From: JBGQBN01 sp041494805
GTDB lineage: Bacteria; Acidobacteriota; Terriglobia; Terriglobales; Acidobacteriaceae
Reading direction: 5' to 3'
NCBI GenBank assembly: GCA_041494805.1
Contig: JBGQBN010000027.1
Span: 1-50,324, forward strand
Length of the DNA stretch: 50,324 nucleotides
How positions within the stretch are numbered: position 1 is the stretch's first letter; each line of letters opens with the position of its first letter. The notes below the pieces were generated by a model. It saw nothing but the letters and a program-made list of their open reading frames with translations. It was not told the origin of the DNA and searched no databases. Below are positions 25,401 through 33,405 of the stretch, one piece after another. Position numbers and translations under genes: made by a program.

Positions 25401-27614
25401 ACGGCAGGCACCATCGGCTACTCCTACGATGCTGACGGCAACGTGCTAGCCAAGACCGCTCCGGCCCCAAACCAGACGGGCAACGCCACGGTCACCACCA
25501 ACTACTCCTACGATCAGGTCCACCGCCTCACGGGCAAGAGTTATCCCGGCACCACCACCCCAGCGGCAACGTATGCCTACGACGGCACCGCCCCGAGCGG
25601 TTGCGCCACCACTCCGCCCACGCTCAGTCCAGCGAACGCGAATCCGATCAATCATCGGACTGCCATGTGCGATGGCGCGGGCGCGACTTCCTGGTCACAG
25701 GATGAGATGGGACGGACCAAGGCCGAAAAGCGCACGACCAACGGCACGGTGGCCGTCACCGCTACAACGAGCTACCAGTACTACAAGAACGGCAAACTCA
25801 GCGCGCTCACCTATCCCGGCACCGGCACCACCATCGTCTACACGGCCAACGGCTCCGGCGCGTATACGGCCGGTCGCCCGGGGTCGGCGCAGGATTCATT
25901 CCACAACATCACCTACGTCGGTAACGCAACCTACGCGGCGCCGGGGGGACTCTCGACCATCACGCTGGGTGCGTCTATTTCGGGCCTCATGACCTACAAC
26001 TCCCTCCTGCAGCCCTTGCAGATGTTCTACACGACGGGAACGGTGCCGCCGCTCAGCCAGTTGCAGCAGGCCAATTGTCCGGCCACTGTGGGAACCATCC
26101 TGCACCGGGTGTACAACTTTGGGGTCGGCACGAACGACAACGGCAACGTGAATGTCATCACCAACTGCCGGGACACGAACCGGACGGCCAACTACGTGTA
26201 CGACCGGCTGAATCGCATCCAACAGGCGACGAGCAGCGGGCCGAACTGGGGTGAGGCCTACACGATTGACGCCTGGGGGAATCTGACAAACATCGGCCAG
26301 GTGACGGGCAAGACGGGGCACGAGACGCTGAATGTGGCCCCGGCGAATGGGAAGAACCAGTTGCCGGGGTTCGGGTATGATGCGGCGGGCAACATGATCT
26401 CCAACAGCCTAGGCACGTCCACTTATGACGCTGAGAACCGGTTGCTGAGTACGAGTTCGGCGGCGGGCTACAGCTATGTTTACGACGGCGACGGACGGCG
26501 GGTGAAGAAGTGCACGAACGCGGGTTGTACCAGCGGCAAGCTTTACTGGATGGGCACGGGTGGCGACCCGCTGACGGAAAGCGGCATCGGCGGGTCGTTC
26601 ACCAACGATTACGTTTTCTTTGGCGGCAAGCGCATCGCACGGCGGGACATTTCGACCGGGGCAGTGCACTACTACTTGTCGGACCACTTGGGTTCGGCGA
26701 GCGTGATTACGGACGCCGTGGGTACGATGCCACCACAGGAAGAGTCAGACTACTACCCGTACGGCGGCGAAATCGCGATCACCAGCGGCGACCCGAACAC
26801 CTACAAGTTCACCGGCAAAGAACGCGACAGCGAATCGGGACTGGATAACTTTGGCGCACGGTTCGACGCATCTAGCCTGGGGCGGTTTATGACACCCGAT
26901 GGTCCCCTCATTTACTCGAGCAAGGATGATCCTCAGAGCTGGAACCTCTACAGCTACGTCCGAAATAATCCTCTCAACAGAGTGGACCCGAGCGGTCATC
27001 TCACAATCATAGTTCCGGGAACCTGGGCAAGCGGGAATGACTGGAACATGAACATGAAGATGATAAACGAGGCGAAAGCGAAATTCCACGACAGCGACGT
27101 TCGAATCCTGTCGTGGAGCGGGAAATTGGGAGGCGGACAACTCGAAGCCGGGGCGCAGGGCTTAGCACAAATGGTGAACGGGCACACATTCGCACCGGGA
27201 GAACAGCTCAATGTAATTGGTCATAGCCGTGGCGGCGACGTCGCGTTGCAGTCGACGTGGCATCTGAACCACAAGATCGATAATCTCATCACTCTTGCGA
27301 CTCCCGTCTACAATACTACTGATGATGGCAGCGGCAATAATTTTTCGATCAATATGGATCTCATCGGCACCTGGATCGATGTCACGACCGCGCAAGACTG
27401 GGTGGCACCTACCAACTCCAACATGAGTGGCCACTATCCCGGTGCATTCAACCTAGAGCTAAACGCGAATGGGTACGGTCACAAAGCAGCGCATTCAGCG
27501 ATTTGGCGAGACGACTCCTTGCGGAGCCAATGGTGGCAGTTCTGGCAGAGCCACGCTCAATTCCATGAATGGTGGGATGACAAGACCAACACTCTGCGTG
27601 GGTGTTGGTACTGA
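22437..27614 (+). CDS. Secreted Rhs/YD-repeat protein with C-terminal serine-hydrolase-like toxin domain
   Basis: This 1725-residue protein starts at a TTG with GGAGG 8 bp upstream; no ATG precedes the signal-like segment (IVFWSLVLTLTLAMVGA, about residues 44-60). The middle holds many YD repeats (YDSYGDLTDIT, YDALNRV, YDADGNVL, YDAENRLL). The Rhs core then reads LSDHLGSASVITD, YPYGGE, FTGKERDSESGLDNFGARF, GRFMTPDG and NLYSYVRNNPLNRVDPSGH. After this conserved junction (residue 1521) come 204 variable residues with an alpha/beta-hydrolase look: VIGHSRGGD (nucleophile Ser1597), LITLATPVY, WIDVTTAQDWVAP (candidate Asp) and YGHKAAHSAIW (candidate His). Rhs proteins wrap a toxic tip in the YD shell; here the tip would be a lipase- or esterase-like effector. 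Confidence 0.88.
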   Translation: MRSNLFLFLRQPRSPFQSIFRFPAHTVGVTLLGRKAEDRPARIVFWSLVLTLTLAMVGAPSLRAQSDPNLEQGIKPYGSYDSSAIDSVNLTNGALMAHIPLVSFPQRGDKLSMGFFIRYNNKGWAIHDNGLTPQGTPDRNWQFVGNGADVAVDQAIHVNQDFFSLLGVVFETYTAIASDGAAHQLGNTSATSMESINASGIRVNWDSTKPTDLNGATIIDSAGVRYTLGPGIGALPFVANSHRFYPTVTEDTNGNRITASSSAGWTDTLGRLIPGSSPTDGSFGVNAVNVLTPGVPTTDLANCPAGTVAARIWSLPGPGGIASVIKLCYSDVSLQSNFQDAGITDTSSTTRMLTTVLLPNLTQWSFAYDSYGDLTDITTPQGGSISYTWTTVTLIAAVGGGESRAVLSRTVNANDGTGAKTWNYSWGPLSSANGINSMTNVVTQPSGNDTVHQMSSIIVSSGSPYYETQVQTYLGSSTAGTLLSTVDTEYVVGGGSPLQGDRGPFNLVPSRITTIWPNGQVSQRRLTFDSGATYYDNNTLPVTYPLVYGNIVQEEVYDYANNTPGVVDPSLVSPGALMRRTLTSYLGLSDSNYRALNQLKLVSSSVIQNGAGTRVAETDYQYDTDGNGTLIAPVSSGTTTQRNTAPPAGLRRGNPTLISRWLNTSATPVRAVMKYYDTGALQQSLDPLLHPTTFDYTDNWYDSSCPFSANTFAYPTQTTDALGHRVKKRYYACTGRDASAQDENDLTNSRVGTTLTYDLMNRPVTTTFPDGGQVTRSYTDTGTIGITSTQLVTTGLSVGKTTLLDGLGRPLQTQAHDPDCGGGTGLVKVDHAYGFDPVNHVRFEQVSTPYCGSPSATFGQMATTNYDALNRVKSVVQPDGSTITTSYTGNCTTVTDEAGKTRKSCTDALGRLTQVFEDPNVANYETDYQYDTLDNLLSVTQKGGAASNWRTRSFTYDSLSRLKCAANPEVTAGTANPASCPATDTGTYTAGTIGYSYDADGNVLAKTAPAPNQTGNATVTTNYSYDQVHRLTGKSYPGTTTPAATYAYDGTAPSGCATTPPTLSPANANPINHRTAMCDGAGATSWSQDEMGRTKAEKRTTNGTVAVTATTSYQYYKNGKLSALTYPGTGTTIVYTANGSGAYTAGRPGSAQDSFHNITYVGNATYAAPGGLSTITLGASISGLMTYNSLLQPLQMFYTTGTVPPLSQLQQANCPATVGTILHRVYNFGVGTNDNGNVNVITNCRDTNRTANYVYDRLNRIQQATSSGPNWGEAYTIDAWGNLTNIGQVTGKTGHETLNVAPANGKNQLPGFGYDAAGNMISNSLGTSTYDAENRLLSTSSAAGYSYVYDGDGRRVKKCTNAGCTSGKLYWMGTGGDPLTESGIGGSFTNDYVFFGGKRIARRDISTGAVHYYLSDHLGSASVITDAVGTMPPQEESDYYPYGGEIAITSGDPNTYKFTGKERDSESGLDNFGARFDASSLGRFMTPDGPLIYSSKDDPQSWNLYSYVRNNPLNRVDPSGHLTIIVPGTWASGNDWNMNMKMINEAKAKFHDSDVRILSWSGKLGGGQLEAGAQGLAQMVNGHTFAPGEQLNVIGHSRGGDVALQSTWHLNHKIDNLITLATPVYNTTDDGSGNNFSINMDLIGTWIDVTTAQDWVAPTNSNMSGHYPGAFNLELNANGYGHKAAHSAIWRDDSLRSQWWQFWQSHAQFHEWWDDKTNTLRGCWY

Positions 27615-27659
27615 CGAGATCCATGGAAGCAACCACAACGCGCAGCAGATGATAACCGG

Positions 27660-28172
27660 ATGAAGACACGAGAGATGGTGCGACCCATGTTTATGTGGCT
27701 TGCTTTCCTCGTTTTCTATTGGTGTCTTTCGGGGATCGTACTGTGGTGGTCCTACGATATATCATCCCTGATTCGGGGCGGATACTATCAGAGGAACCAG
27801 GCTTTGGCGCTGGTCGCAGAGATGGGGCTGATAATCACTGCCTTGGTAACCATAGTGTGGCTCCTTGTAAGGAGACGTAAAACAGGCGGGTCACCAGCAC
27901 GTTTGGTGTGGAAAGTAACTTGGCGAACCTGGTTGCTCTTAGTTATCTATGCTGCTGCGGTCTTTGCCTCGGTGCAGTTCGGGCATGGCAAAGTACCGCT
28001 GAACGACTCAGCATTCCTGCCCGTTTTGGGACATGTGAATTCCCACTTCTTCTCGGAGGCTGGATGGCTCACTTTCTTGCTAAATGTGATTCCGATTATG
28101 GGATGTATTTCTGGGGTGCTGTTTTACCTGCAAATTCGAGTACTTGGCCCCTCTAATCTCACGCCGAGTTGA
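27660..28172 (+). CDS. Four-helix membrane protein, candidate immunity protein to the Rhs tip
   Basis: This 170-residue protein has four predicted membrane helices: MFMWLAFLVFYWCLSGIVLWW, LALVAEMGLIITALVTIVWLL, TWLLLVIYAAAVFASVQF and WLTFLLNVIPIMGCISGVLFYL, with a basic cytoplasmic stretch (RRRKTGG) between helices 2 and 3. It begins 45 bp after the rhs stop on the same strand, the usual place for an immunity gene. Membrane immunity proteins are expected where the toxin attacks lipid or acts in the periplasm, which fits a hydrolase tip. The ribosome site is weak; a second ATG (27675) is possible. I do not recognise the family. Confidence 0.7.
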   Translation: MKTREMVRPMFMWLAFLVFYWCLSGIVLWWSYDISSLIRGGYYQRNQALALVAEMGLIITALVTIVWLLVRRRKTGGSPARLVWKVTWRTWLLLVIYAAAVFASVQFGHGKVPLNDSAFLPVLGHVNSHFFSEAGWLTFLLNVIPIMGCISGVLFYLQIRVLGPSNLTPS

Positions 28173-28176
28173 CAGG

Positions 28177-28230
28177 TTCACCGGCAAAGAAAGAGGGACC
28201 GAAAGCGGGCTTGATGACTTTGGAAGCGGG
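28177..28230 (+). pseudogene. Orphan Rhs core fragment
   Basis: Starting four bases after the immunity-gene stop, one frame reads FTGKERGTESGLDDFGSG, matching FTGKERDSESGLDNFGAR of the intact rhs gene (from 26809). The DNA is also alike (TTCACCGGCAAAGAA). This core segment normally precedes the variable tip, so the piece is what remains of an older rhs end pushed downstream when the present tip-immunity cassette arrived. The following frame gives nothing recognisable as a tip. Confidence 0.75.
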
Positions 28231-28534
28231 TGGCCCGCCTTTGCCTTTGACTTTGCCGCCACTGCCACCCCTGGGTGCTCCGTTTTGCGATTTGTGCAAA
28301 GGGTGGGAAGCAAAGCCGTTGGCTCCGCGCCGCCAATCTCACCACGCTGCCGCGCTCAAGCTTTGCCTCTGGACTGCTTCGCAGTAAGATCCTGCCGTGC
28401 TTCGGGCTGCCAACGGCAACTTGCCGGTGACCTGCTCCCCTGTTTCCGCACAAAGCTGAGTGTGATTTCAGCGAAGAAAGGGGAAGGGGTATGTCGACGA
28501 GCCGGGAGCACGGTATGCGCAAATGATCGGGGCG

Positions 28535-28566
28535 CAGAAGCAGCAGGAGGGCGCGATGCAGCCACC
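28535..28566 (+). pseudogene. Fragment of a gene related to the one at 38438
   Basis: GCGCAGAAGCAGCAGGAGGG (codes AQKQQEGAMQ) matches 38754 onward in the intact gene (AQKQQEGAMQ), with two differences, and the following GCCACCGA also matches after a 10-bp deletion bounded by GCA. The rest of the gene is missing. It sits directly before an 81-bp repeat that in the intact locus lies upstream of the gene. Confidence 0.6.
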
Positions 28567-28647
28567 GAACCGCAGCCAGCTGGAACCGCTGAATCATGGT
28601 CATTTCTTTGAGAGGCAAATCAGCTCCCGCCAAAGGTTCGGTCTGGG
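28567..28647 (+). repeat. 81-bp repeat, copy A (copy B at 38158)
   Basis: From 28580 to 28647 the sequence is identical for 68 bp to 38172-38239, and similarity extends about 13 bp to the left with one shift (GAACCGCAGCCAG versus GAACCACAGCCAG). Both copies are on the same strand. No gene explains the conservation; frames on the minus strand across both copies share residues only because the DNA is the same. Confidence 0.85.
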
Positions 28648-28823
28648 CGGCCCGAAGGCTAGGCAGAGTTGCGTCCCACCGCTGTGCCCAGCCTTGTGCC
28701 CACCACCAAACCTTACCAAGTCTTACCAGTTGTGACGGCACCGCCGGAAAGCCCTGCTGGGTAAGGTTTTCGTAGCACCTCGTCACGCTCCGTGCAAGTT
28801 GTTGATTCTTCGTTCGGGCCTGC

Positions 28824-28870
28824 TTCGGAACCTTGGGGGTCGGAGGTTCAAACCCTCTCTCCCCCGACCA
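28824..28870 (+). repeat. Degenerate tRNA-Pro 3'-end fragment, copy 2
   Basis: This piece keeps GGGGGTCGGAGGTTCAAA, CCTCTCTC and CCGACCA of the fragments at 5046 and 49196, with a changed anticodon region (CTTCGGAACCTT), one T-loop change (AAAC) and an extra C in the acceptor strand. No 5' half precedes it, so it is not a tRNA gene. Same orientation as the other two. Confidence 0.75.
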
Positions 28871-29021
28871 TTATTTTCAAAGCTGGCAGCACCCGGATTT
28901 CTGCTCTCGGACGTAGTGACACTGTGCCCGAAATTGTGCTCACCTGCCAACTGCTCGGGCGCAGATAAGGCTGCATTTTTCCGATGGGTGTACACCTCCC
29001 GTGTCTTACCCCACGGGTTGT

Positions 29022-31046
29022 TTATTCCGGGCCGTGGCCGCTGCTGTCCTGAACAACCAGCCACTTATTAAACCAACCAATCATTCGCAGGTTCGCGTCG
29101 GTACGGTGCTCTGGAGCCCGGAACTGATGGCCTTCCCCGGCGTAAACCACCATGGATGTGGGGACGCCAATCGTCTTTAGAGCATGCCAGAACTCGAACG
29201 ACTGCGGGGAAGGGCATTCGGCATCCTGTTCACCGACTACGACTAAAGTCGGCGTTTGCACTTGCTTGATGAAATTAATCGGCGAACTGCGAGCGTACAC
29301 CGCGGGATCATCGTAAACCGACGCACCAAAGTAGGGGATCATCCATTGGTCGATCTCGTTTTGGCCGTAATAACTTTGCCAGTTTGATAATCCGGCACCG
29401 GCAACGGCAGCTGCAAATCGGTTCGTCTGCGTGACCGCCCACATGGTCATGAAGCCTCCGTAGCTCCAGCCGGTGATCCCGAGCCGCTTCGGGTCGACCG
29501 GATACTTGCTGATCACCGCGTCCAAGCCACGTAAGATATCCTTCAGATCGCCGTAACCAAAATCCTTGACGTTAGCTTTGGTAAAGTCTTCGCCTTGCCC
29601 GTAGCTGCCCCGCGGATTAGGCAGGAACACGAAATATCCTTGTCCCGAGAGCAGCAAGGGTTGATAAAAGTGTTTGGGCCACGCGCTGGTGAGAACGGAT
29701 GCTGGTCCTCCGTGCACTTCGACGACGAGGGGGTATTTCTTGTTGGCATCGTAGGGCTGCGGAAAAACCAGCCATCCCTGCACGTTGTATTGGTCGCTCT
29801 TCCAGGTTACGCTCTCAGCTTTGCCCCACAGGGGCCGCACCGAGTGATTGCTCGCGGTCAGCGGCCTCCAGGCGCCAATCGGTCCGGCAACCACCTCCGG
29901 CGGCTGCGCAAACGAACTGTTCACTGCGGCGACTGTCATCCCATCCTGGGCGACCGAGAGGCTTCCCATCCACATATTGGAATTGAGAAAACTGTCGCCC
30001 GACCACAGCTGGTCCTGTTTGGCATTTCCCGAGTTGACGCGTGTGATTTCACTTCTACCGTTGGCGTTCTGCACGAACAGGATCTGCCCAGGTGCAGTCC
30101 AGGTGAGCCAACTTGCGGAGCCGCGTAAGTTCGGCGTGATATTGCGAGGTTCACCGCCGCCAATCTCGACGACAAAGATGTCGCCGCCGGTGGACGCCTC
30201 ATCACTCATCAGCCCCGCAATGAACGCAACGCTTTTGCCATCCGGAGACCAACGCGGGCTGGCGATTTGCAGCGGCGGCTTGTAGATAGAGGTCATCTTT
30301 CCGCCAGCCGAGGGAATCGTGTACAGCTGCGCTATCCACCAATTGTTCTCGCCGGAGCCCGGCGCGGCGGTCACCACGAACCCGCCCCCGTCAGGCGCCC
30401 AATCGTACTCGTAGATGTACATGTTGGGCGGTGAAATCATGTGCACTTCGTTGCTTGCCAGGTCCACAACGGCGATTCTCTGTTCGGCGGTGTGCTCTTC
30501 AAGCTCCCCGACTCGAGGCGGCGATGCCTCAAGCGGGTCGGAACTTGCCGATGCCCCTGCTGTGAGCAGCACTGCGATCTTCTTTGCGTCCGGAGACCAG
30601 AGAGGAACGGCGAGGTATCCAGAGAGCGAGGTCACGCGGGCGGGTGCACTGCCAGTACAGTCGGTGGTGTACAACTGAAGCAGCCCCGGCTTCTCGCCCT
30701 CAGAAACGAAGGCCATGCGTTTACTGCTCGGAGCCCAGGACAGATCGCCCTCCTTTGCATCCCGTCCCGGTGAGACAGTGATGCGCTTTGGCTGCCCGGT
30801 TTGGTCATTTCGCGATGTGCAGTAGATCGCCGTATTGCGGGAAGGTGCTCCATTGGCCTCGTGCAGGAGTTCCACCCACGCGACCTGAGTTCCATCCGGC
30901 GAAATGGCCACCTGTTCGAAGTCGTGGGCCTGGGATAGCGAATCGATGGCGGCTGCGGCATCTGACGTTCCCGCTCGCAAGAGAGCGGCGGAAAGCAAGA
31001 ACATCAACGCCATGGTCATGCGCAAGAATCTACCACTTTCATTCAT
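29022..31046 (-). CDS. S9-family serine peptidase (dipeptidyl/acylaminoacyl peptidase-like), secreted
   Basis: This 674-residue protein has a signal peptide (MTMALMFLLSAALLRAG), a WD40-like beta-propeller (repeats such as PRWSPDGKSVAFIAG and PQWL-type blades, residues about 40-400) and a C-terminal hydrolase with EVHGGPASVLTSAW, GWSYGGFMTMWAV (Ser528), VVVGEQDAECP (Asp608) and YAGEGHQFRAPEH (His640). This is the S9B/S9C layout, which removes dipeptides or blocked residues from peptide N-termini. It is 22 bp downstream of the M28 gene on the same strand, so the two form an operon of periplasmic or secreted peptidases. Confidence 0.93.
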   Translation of the reverse strand: MNESGRFLRMTMALMFLLSAALLRAGTSDAAAAIDSLSQAHDFEQVAISPDGTQVAWVELLHEANGAPSRNTAIYCTSRNDQTGQPKRITVSPGRDAKEGDLSWAPSSKRMAFVSEGEKPGLLQLYTTDCTGSAPARVTSLSGYLAVPLWSPDAKKIAVLLTAGASASSDPLEASPPRVGELEEHTAEQRIAVVDLASNEVHMISPPNMYIYEYDWAPDGGGFVVTAAPGSGENNWWIAQLYTIPSAGGKMTSIYKPPLQIASPRWSPDGKSVAFIAGLMSDEASTGGDIFVVEIGGGEPRNITPNLRGSASWLTWTAPGQILFVQNANGRSEITRVNSGNAKQDQLWSGDSFLNSNMWMGSLSVAQDGMTVAAVNSSFAQPPEVVAGPIGAWRPLTASNHSVRPLWGKAESVTWKSDQYNVQGWLVFPQPYDANKKYPLVVEVHGGPASVLTSAWPKHFYQPLLLSGQGYFVFLPNPRGSYGQGEDFTKANVKDFGYGDLKDILRGLDAVISKYPVDPKRLGITGWSYGGFMTMWAVTQTNRFAAAVAGAGLSNWQSYYGQNEIDQWMIPYFGASVYDDPAVYARSSPINFIKQVQTPTLVVVGEQDAECPSPQSFEFWHALKTIGVPTSMVVYAGEGHQFRAPEHRTDANLRMIGWFNKWLVVQDSSGHGPE

Positions 31047-31068
31047 GGGTTCTTCCGTTCACGTAGTC

Positions 31069-33174
31069 TCAGTGGGCCTGAGCACTGGGTTTGATCTTCA
31101 CGACTCCGACCGACGAAAGGAAATCGAAATAGCTGGTGAACTCTTCCACTGGAATCGGTTCAAATTCATCGCTGACTAAGTTGCGGATCTCCTCCACGGT
31201 GCGTTTACCATCCACGAAATTGAGTGCTTCATACATCACGTAATGGCCGCGGCGGGCGAGAGGCACTTTGCGGTCGAAATGTTCGTCACCGCTCTTGTCG
31301 ACCAGCCACCAGCGACCGTACTCGGGTCGGTAAAAGTTGATCGGGCCCCGAATTGCCATGTTGCGCTCCGGGACCGTAGCGCCTTCTGCACCGTGGGCAG
31401 AAGTTGCCTCCACCGCAGGGCTTGCCGGTAGGCGCTGCAGAGCGAGCTTTTCCTCCTCCTGGAGCGTAGCGATCGCCCTGGTGAGTTCGGGATGGCTGTC
31501 CACGGCACCGACGACTTCGAGCAGAGTCTTTAACGCCTGGGCCTCCCGCGCGTAGTCCAAATGGAGAAACGCTGCAGCGTCGCGCCGTGCGTTCGGCGAC
31601 TCAGAGCTCCGAAGCATGGAACGCGCTCGCCACTCGTTCTCCGCAAGACGCGCCTTGGCCTTGGCAAGTGCGTTGTCGACATAGGCAGGAAGGTCTATGG
31701 CTGTGGCCGAGGCAATCGCGTAGGCTGACGCCGCCGCGACAATCACGCCCCGTCGCATTTGCGTTGCATCTCCAACTTCCGGCGTGTCCTCCTGGGTGCC
31801 CAGAAAAACGTCAGGGAAGTCTCCTAACAGGATCGCGGGTATGCCAATGCTCGCCTCGGCGGCATCCTCGTGGTCGCTCGGCCCCCAGAAGGGCTCGATG
31901 TTGTATCGATAGTCCCTGCGGCTACCCAGCGGGTCGAACGTCGGATCAAGAAACCCCTCCGACGGGCGTGGCCCCAGAAGGTCAGCATGCCGGATTGAGA
32001 TCGTATTGTTCGCTCCCATTTCCTCGATGAAGTTCTGCACCACATCACTCAGGAAGGTGGGGTTTGAATAAGGAGCACGAAACAGGTGGGCCACCGCCTG
32101 GGTGCGCTGCTGATCGTAGCCGATCATATCCACGTTGATCATCGCGAAGATGTTATGGGTGTCTTCCGGGTGGCCGTGGAAGTGGGCAATGATGCCGAAA
32201 TGCTCTGGCCCCCACATGAATCGAATGGTGCGGCGAGGACGTGCTAGCTGCTGCGACTGGATGAGGCCGTTGAGCACGCGGGCCACCTCCAAGGTGCAGC
32301 CCACCCCTGTGAGATTATTGCCACCGCCGGCGTTGCGGTTGTTGGTGTGCGCATAGACCAGTACCGCGGGCAGGCCCGGATCCTGTCCGGGGATTTCCGC
32401 ACGCACTTCGGGGTATTCGCCTTGCCCGATATCGGCGTCGACTTCGGCGTGAACAACCAGATGTTGTCCGGCCACAAGGCGCCGGCGCAAGGCTTCCCCC
32501 ACGCGGTTCGACAAAGAGAACGCGAAGGTTGTCTTCTCGCCGTGCGGTCCCTCCCATGGCTTGGGTTCCTGAAAGCCCACGAGGTCGGGATAATCAGCGG
32601 CATCCGTTTCCCGAAAAATCACGATGCCAAGGGCCTTGTGTTCCCATACCGCTTTCCGCAGAACGACGCTGAGCGGCCCCGTAGCCAGTACAATTCTGGC
32701 CTCGACCTGCCTGCCGGCATAGTCCTCGTCCCGCGTGCCGGCTCCGACATCCACTAATTCAGCGCTCACATTCGCATTTCGACTCAGTCGTGCAAGATAG
32801 ACGCGATGTGCGGCGAAGCTGGCCAGCAACTCCCTCTCGGGCTGTTCCAACCAAAGCTCAGCGCGGTGTGCTTCCCAATACGGTTCCGTTCGGAATGCCC
32901 ACATGTATGCTTTGCCGTCGGAGGGAAAGCGCTCGACCTCGGCGCTGGCGAGCCCTAAGCTACGTGCCTGCAGCAAGAGATAGTTGGCGATTTGGTCGGC
33001 GCCTGCGGACGGGGCAAATCCGGAGAACTGCACGAGATTGCGGAAGTCTCCCAAAGGCCGTTCCCCGGAAGCGTTGGCTCGAATCGAGCGATACGCGCCG
33101 GGCGAGAGCAGGTGCTGGGCGTACGTTGTGGAGGCTACCGCGAGGATGGTCGCAAACAGCCACGCTTTTCTCAT
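31069..33174 (-). CDS. M28-like peptidase with C-terminal winged-helix/PqqD-like domain, copy 1
   Basis: I place the start at 33174 (GGGAGCGG upstream; signal peptide MRKAWLFATILAVASTTYAQ), giving 701 residues. A PA-like insert (residues about 120-230) precedes an M28/DUF4910-like metal site: His276 (YAHTNN), Asn286 where the family has its bridging Asp (GGNNLTG), Glu324 (WGPEHFG), Asp349 (NVDMIGY) and His435 (SDHEDA). The residue before Glu324, usually the catalytic Glu, is Pro. The last 70 residues (ALNFVDGKRTVEEIRNLVSDEF...FLSSVGVVKI) look like PqqD or another winged helix. It pairs with the paralogue at 40069. Peptidase activity is likely but not certain given the altered ligands. Confidence 0.85.
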   Translation of the reverse strand: MRKAWLFATILAVASTTYAQHLLSPGAYRSIRANASGERPLGDFRNLVQFSGFAPSAGADQIANYLLLQARSLGLASAEVERFPSDGKAYMWAFRTEPYWEAHRAELWLEQPERELLASFAAHRVYLARLSRNANVSAELVDVGAGTRDEDYAGRQVEARIVLATGPLSVVLRKAVWEHKALGIVIFRETDAADYPDLVGFQEPKPWEGPHGEKTTFAFSLSNRVGEALRRRLVAGQHLVVHAEVDADIGQGEYPEVRAEIPGQDPGLPAVLVYAHTNNRNAGGGNNLTGVGCTLEVARVLNGLIQSQQLARPRRTIRFMWGPEHFGIIAHFHGHPEDTHNIFAMINVDMIGYDQQRTQAVAHLFRAPYSNPTFLSDVVQNFIEEMGANNTISIRHADLLGPRPSEGFLDPTFDPLGSRRDYRYNIEPFWGPSDHEDAAEASIGIPAILLGDFPDVFLGTQEDTPEVGDATQMRRGVIVAAASAYAIASATAIDLPAYVDNALAKAKARLAENEWRARSMLRSSESPNARRDAAAFLHLDYAREAQALKTLLEVVGAVDSHPELTRAIATLQEEEKLALQRLPASPAVEATSAHGAEGATVPERNMAIRGPINFYRPEYGRWWLVDKSGDEHFDRKVPLARRGHYVMYEALNFVDGKRTVEEIRNLVSDEFEPIPVEEFTSYFDFLSSVGVVKIKPSAQAH

Positions 33175-33405
33175 TTTGCCGCTCCCGAACCCAATGGGCT
33201 TTAAGCAATCCTTAGTGTCGTCGTATCGGACTCCAGCGATGTCGAGGGCGCCTCGAAAAGTGACCGCGGTTCCTTCTCCGGCATCTGACCAAGCCCGCCG
33301 AGGGCAGCGATTCAGCTGGATCTTGTCTCGCAATACCGGGAAGCATCAGCACATCTGCTTCCGCCAGTCATCGGTTCGCCTTGTTTCTTGCACGCGCTGC
33401 ACTTC

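Larger units (their letters stand above)
28173..29021. other. Remnant-rich spacer after the rhs locus
   Basis: No intact gene is supported. It holds, in order, an orphan Rhs core piece (28177-28230), a stretch (28240-28500) I cannot assign, a fragment of a gene like the one at 38438 (28535-28566), an 81-bp repeat shared with 38158 (28567-28647), a 10-bp inverted repeat AAACCTTACC/GGTAAGGTTT (28708-28717, 28760-28769), and a degenerate tRNA-Pro end (28824-28870). Long frames on either strand cross these unrelated pieces and are not genes. Confidence 0.65.

Noticed and set aside
28178..28786. Minus-strand frame of 202 codons after the rhs locus
   Set aside because: It crosses an orphan Rhs piece, a gene scrap and a dispersed repeat, so it is a chance frame.
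28998..29017. Hairpin CCCGTG/CACGGG followed by TTGTTT as a terminator
   Set aside because: It is oriented for plus-strand transcription where no gene ends, and the stem is only 6 bp.
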